Made by a program: the position numbers and the translations under genes. 64,000 nucleotides of DNA from Rhodoplanes sp. (GTDB lineage Bacteria > Pseudomonadota > Alphaproteobacteria > Rhizobiales > Xanthobacteraceae). Of this stretch, positions 62,842 through 64,000 are shown piece after piece. Numbering within the stretch: the stretch's first letter is position 1; each line of letters opens with the position of its first letter. Where the stretch lies: positions 1-64,000 of the forward strand of contig NZ_JACAAX010000035.1 of the NCBI RefSeq assembly GCF_013377085.1, in the 5' to 3' direction. The notes under the pieces are model-generated. The model was not told where the DNA came from, did not search any database, and saw only the letters and a list, made by a program, of their open reading frames with translations.

Positions 62842-63199
62842 GGACAGTCCCTCCTGGTGAACATTGGCCCCCGCCGGGGGCAGTGCCGAGGCCGCGCACA
62901 CGGCGCCGGCCAGATCGTCGATTCAGGTGGTCGCGAAAAAGCTATTTTGGAACCATGCCGAAGTCAAAACGAATCCGAAGACTGCTCGGCTTCCATAGCC
63001 GGATTTTACGCCGGATTTCAGCGAGACGAACGGCACACGATACCATCTCGCATCGCACAAATCAGATCGCGCCACTGTCGTGTTTTCTTGACGCGACTTT
63101 AGACCGAGCGACGCCGGATTTCATTTGACGGCAGCGGCACCCCGCTCGCACAGTGTCACCGTGATCCTCGCAATGGCTCCCGAGTTTCGGGGCGAAGCA
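62842..63199. promoter_or_regulatory. 358-base divergent region upstream of fdnG, with direct repeats
   Basis: No gene supported (a TTG-started extension of the TlpA-like frame begins at 63125). The 13-mer ACGCCGGATTTCA occurs twice, at 63008-63020 and 63112-63124, and GCCGGATTT a third time at 62998-63006. These may be regulator sites for the formate dehydrogenase operon. A/T-rich segments at 62930-62955 and 62995-63020 could hold promoters. Confidence 0.5.
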
Positions 63200-63865
63200 A
63201 TGTTGCCGAATCGTCGGCGCGCTGTTGCGGCCGCCGCGGTCATGTCGGGCATGGTTTCGGCGGAGCGCTCGGAATCAGGTCGCGCCGATCGGTTTCGTGC
63301 TGCACTGTCCACGGCAGGCGCCGTCGCGCTGCTTGTCATTCTCGCACTCGTCCCTGCGGCGACCCCGGCCTTGTCGGCCGAGACACGACTCGTCCCGTGG
63401 ACCGGCGACACGCCGCCCGCCTTCACGCTCGATGATCTCGCAGGCCACAGAATCACGCTCGACGACTCGCCCGGCCGCGTCGTGCTGGTGCATTTCTTTG
63501 CGACTTGGTGCGAGCCGTGCCGGGCCGAGCTCGGCGCTCTGCGGGACTTCGCAGCGCGGCATGAGGCGCACGCCCTTACCGTCCTCGCCGTCGATGTCGG
63601 CGAAGTCGACGCACGCGTGCGTCGCTTCGTCGCAACAACCGATTTCGATCATCCGGTGCTGCTCGATCGCGACCGCGCCGTCGCCAAGGCGTGGGGCATT
63701 TCCGCCCTGCCGACCACCGTGGCGCTCGATGCCGGACGCACGCCGCGGCTCGTCGCCGAGGGCGATCTGGACTGGAGCAGCGACGCCGTGACGGAGGCGC
63801 TCGCGCCTCTCCTGGGGGAGCAGGCGCCAGACGCAAGAGCAATTCGAGGCGCCGGTGCGCCCTGA
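63200..63865 (+). CDS. TlpA-like exported thioredoxin-family protein
   Basis: About 221 residues from the ATG at 63200. A hydrophobic segment (ALLVILALVPAATPALSA) gives an uncleaved or cleaved export signal. The thioredoxin-like domain follows with FTLDDLAGHRITL, HFFATWCEPCRAEL (CEPC active site) and the cis-Pro ISALPTT. TlpA/ResA-type proteins reduce disulfides in the periplasm, often for metal or cytochrome maturation. It is divergent from fdnG. The start is uncertain: in-frame ATGs also occur at 63173 and 63242, and no strong ribosome site separates them. Confidence 0.8.
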   Translation: MLPNRRRAVAAAAVMSGMVSAERSESGRADRFRAALSTAGAVALLVILALVPAATPALSAETRLVPWTGDTPPAFTLDDLAGHRITLDDSPGRVVLVHFFATWCEPCRAELGALRDFAARHEAHALTVLAVDVGEVDARVRRFVATTDFDHPVLLDRDRAVAKAWGISALPTTVALDAGRTPRLVAEGDLDWSSDAVTEALAPLLGEQAPDARAIRGAGAP

Positions 63866-63925
63866 CAACGATCAAAGCAGCCGTCACGGAAACATCACCG
63901 TGACACGCAAGCCGGGAGGAGAATC

Positions 63926-64000
63926 GTGAGCATGCATCGTCGTGAGTTTCTGAAAGCCGGCGTGGCGATCTCGGCGGCGGCCGCCCTGCCCGCCTCGGCG
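63926..64000 (+). CDS. Tat-exported protein, N-terminus only (runs off the right edge)
   Basis: Starts at a GTG at 63926 with GGGAGGA five bases upstream; an ATG follows two codons later. The 25 visible residues form a Tat leader (HRREFLKAGVAISAAAALPA). The gene follows the TlpA-like gene by 60 bases in the same direction. The mature protein is outside the window, so no function can be given. Confidence 0.65.
   Translation, partial: MSMHRREFLKAGVAISAAAALPASA

Noticed and set aside
1-64000. CRISPR array, prophage or insertion sequence
   Set aside because: No regularly spaced direct repeats with unique spacers, no transposase, integrase or phage structural protein was seen; the repeats present are dispersed intergenic palindromes.

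Overview
The window is about 68% G+C, densely coded, and looks chromosomal. Three things point to an alphaproteobacterium of the order Hyphomicrobiales (Rhizobiales), probably the Bradyrhizobiaceae/Xanthobacteraceae side: the tad/cpa pilus gene order, the style of the small hypothetical proteins, and the families of GC-rich intergenic palindromes. This is judged from protein and repeat style only; there is no rRNA in the window. No phage, insertion sequence or CRISPR array was seen.

Layout. 1-10 kb: the N-terminal half of a TonB-like protein, a PcaB-type lyase, a double-CDGSH iron-sulfur protein, then many small conserved proteins (zinc ribbons, DUF1488, a phasin, an S21 paralogue, a 40-residue membrane peptide) around an acyl-CoA desaturase. 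10-16.5 kb: two large membrane-bound GGDEF-EAL proteins flanking a DUF2336 protein. 16.7-24.3 kb: a leftward tad pilus operon (cpaB, cpaC, small cpaD-like lipoprotein, cpaE, cpaF, tadB, tadC) without pilin or prepilin peptidase. A TadD-like TPR lipoprotein lies just beyond. 24.6-30 kb: oxidoreductases, a TerB protein, a glutamine amidotransferase and a LysR regulator next to a both-ends-truncated aldo/keto reductase. 30-41 kb: two chemoreceptors around an SLC13-type transporter, an orphan TctC-type binding protein, LysE, BluB and small proteins. 41.5-49.4 kb: tRNA-Phe, then a catabolic cluster (GntR/FCD regulator, PrpD-family protein, CitMHS transporter, divergent amidohydrolase and TctC-type protein) and a BMP-family binding protein.

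51-62.8 kb is the highlight: a leftward selenocysteine formate dehydrogenase region. It runs fdnG (in-frame UGA at codon 200, with a SECIS-like hairpin just after it), fdnH, fdnI, fdhE, selA, a Sel1-repeat protein, selB, selC, an unknown 152-residue protein, a DsrE-like protein and a GcvH-like lipoyl-domain protein. The consumer of selenocysteine (FdnG), the enzyme that makes Sec-tRNA (SelA), the elongation factor (SelB) and the tRNA itself (selC) are therefore together. selC lies on the same strand wholly inside the 3' end of the selB reading frame, and the selB stop codon overlaps the next start codon, so the frame through the tRNA looks translated. The window ends with a divergent TlpA-like thioredoxin and the start of a Tat-exported protein.
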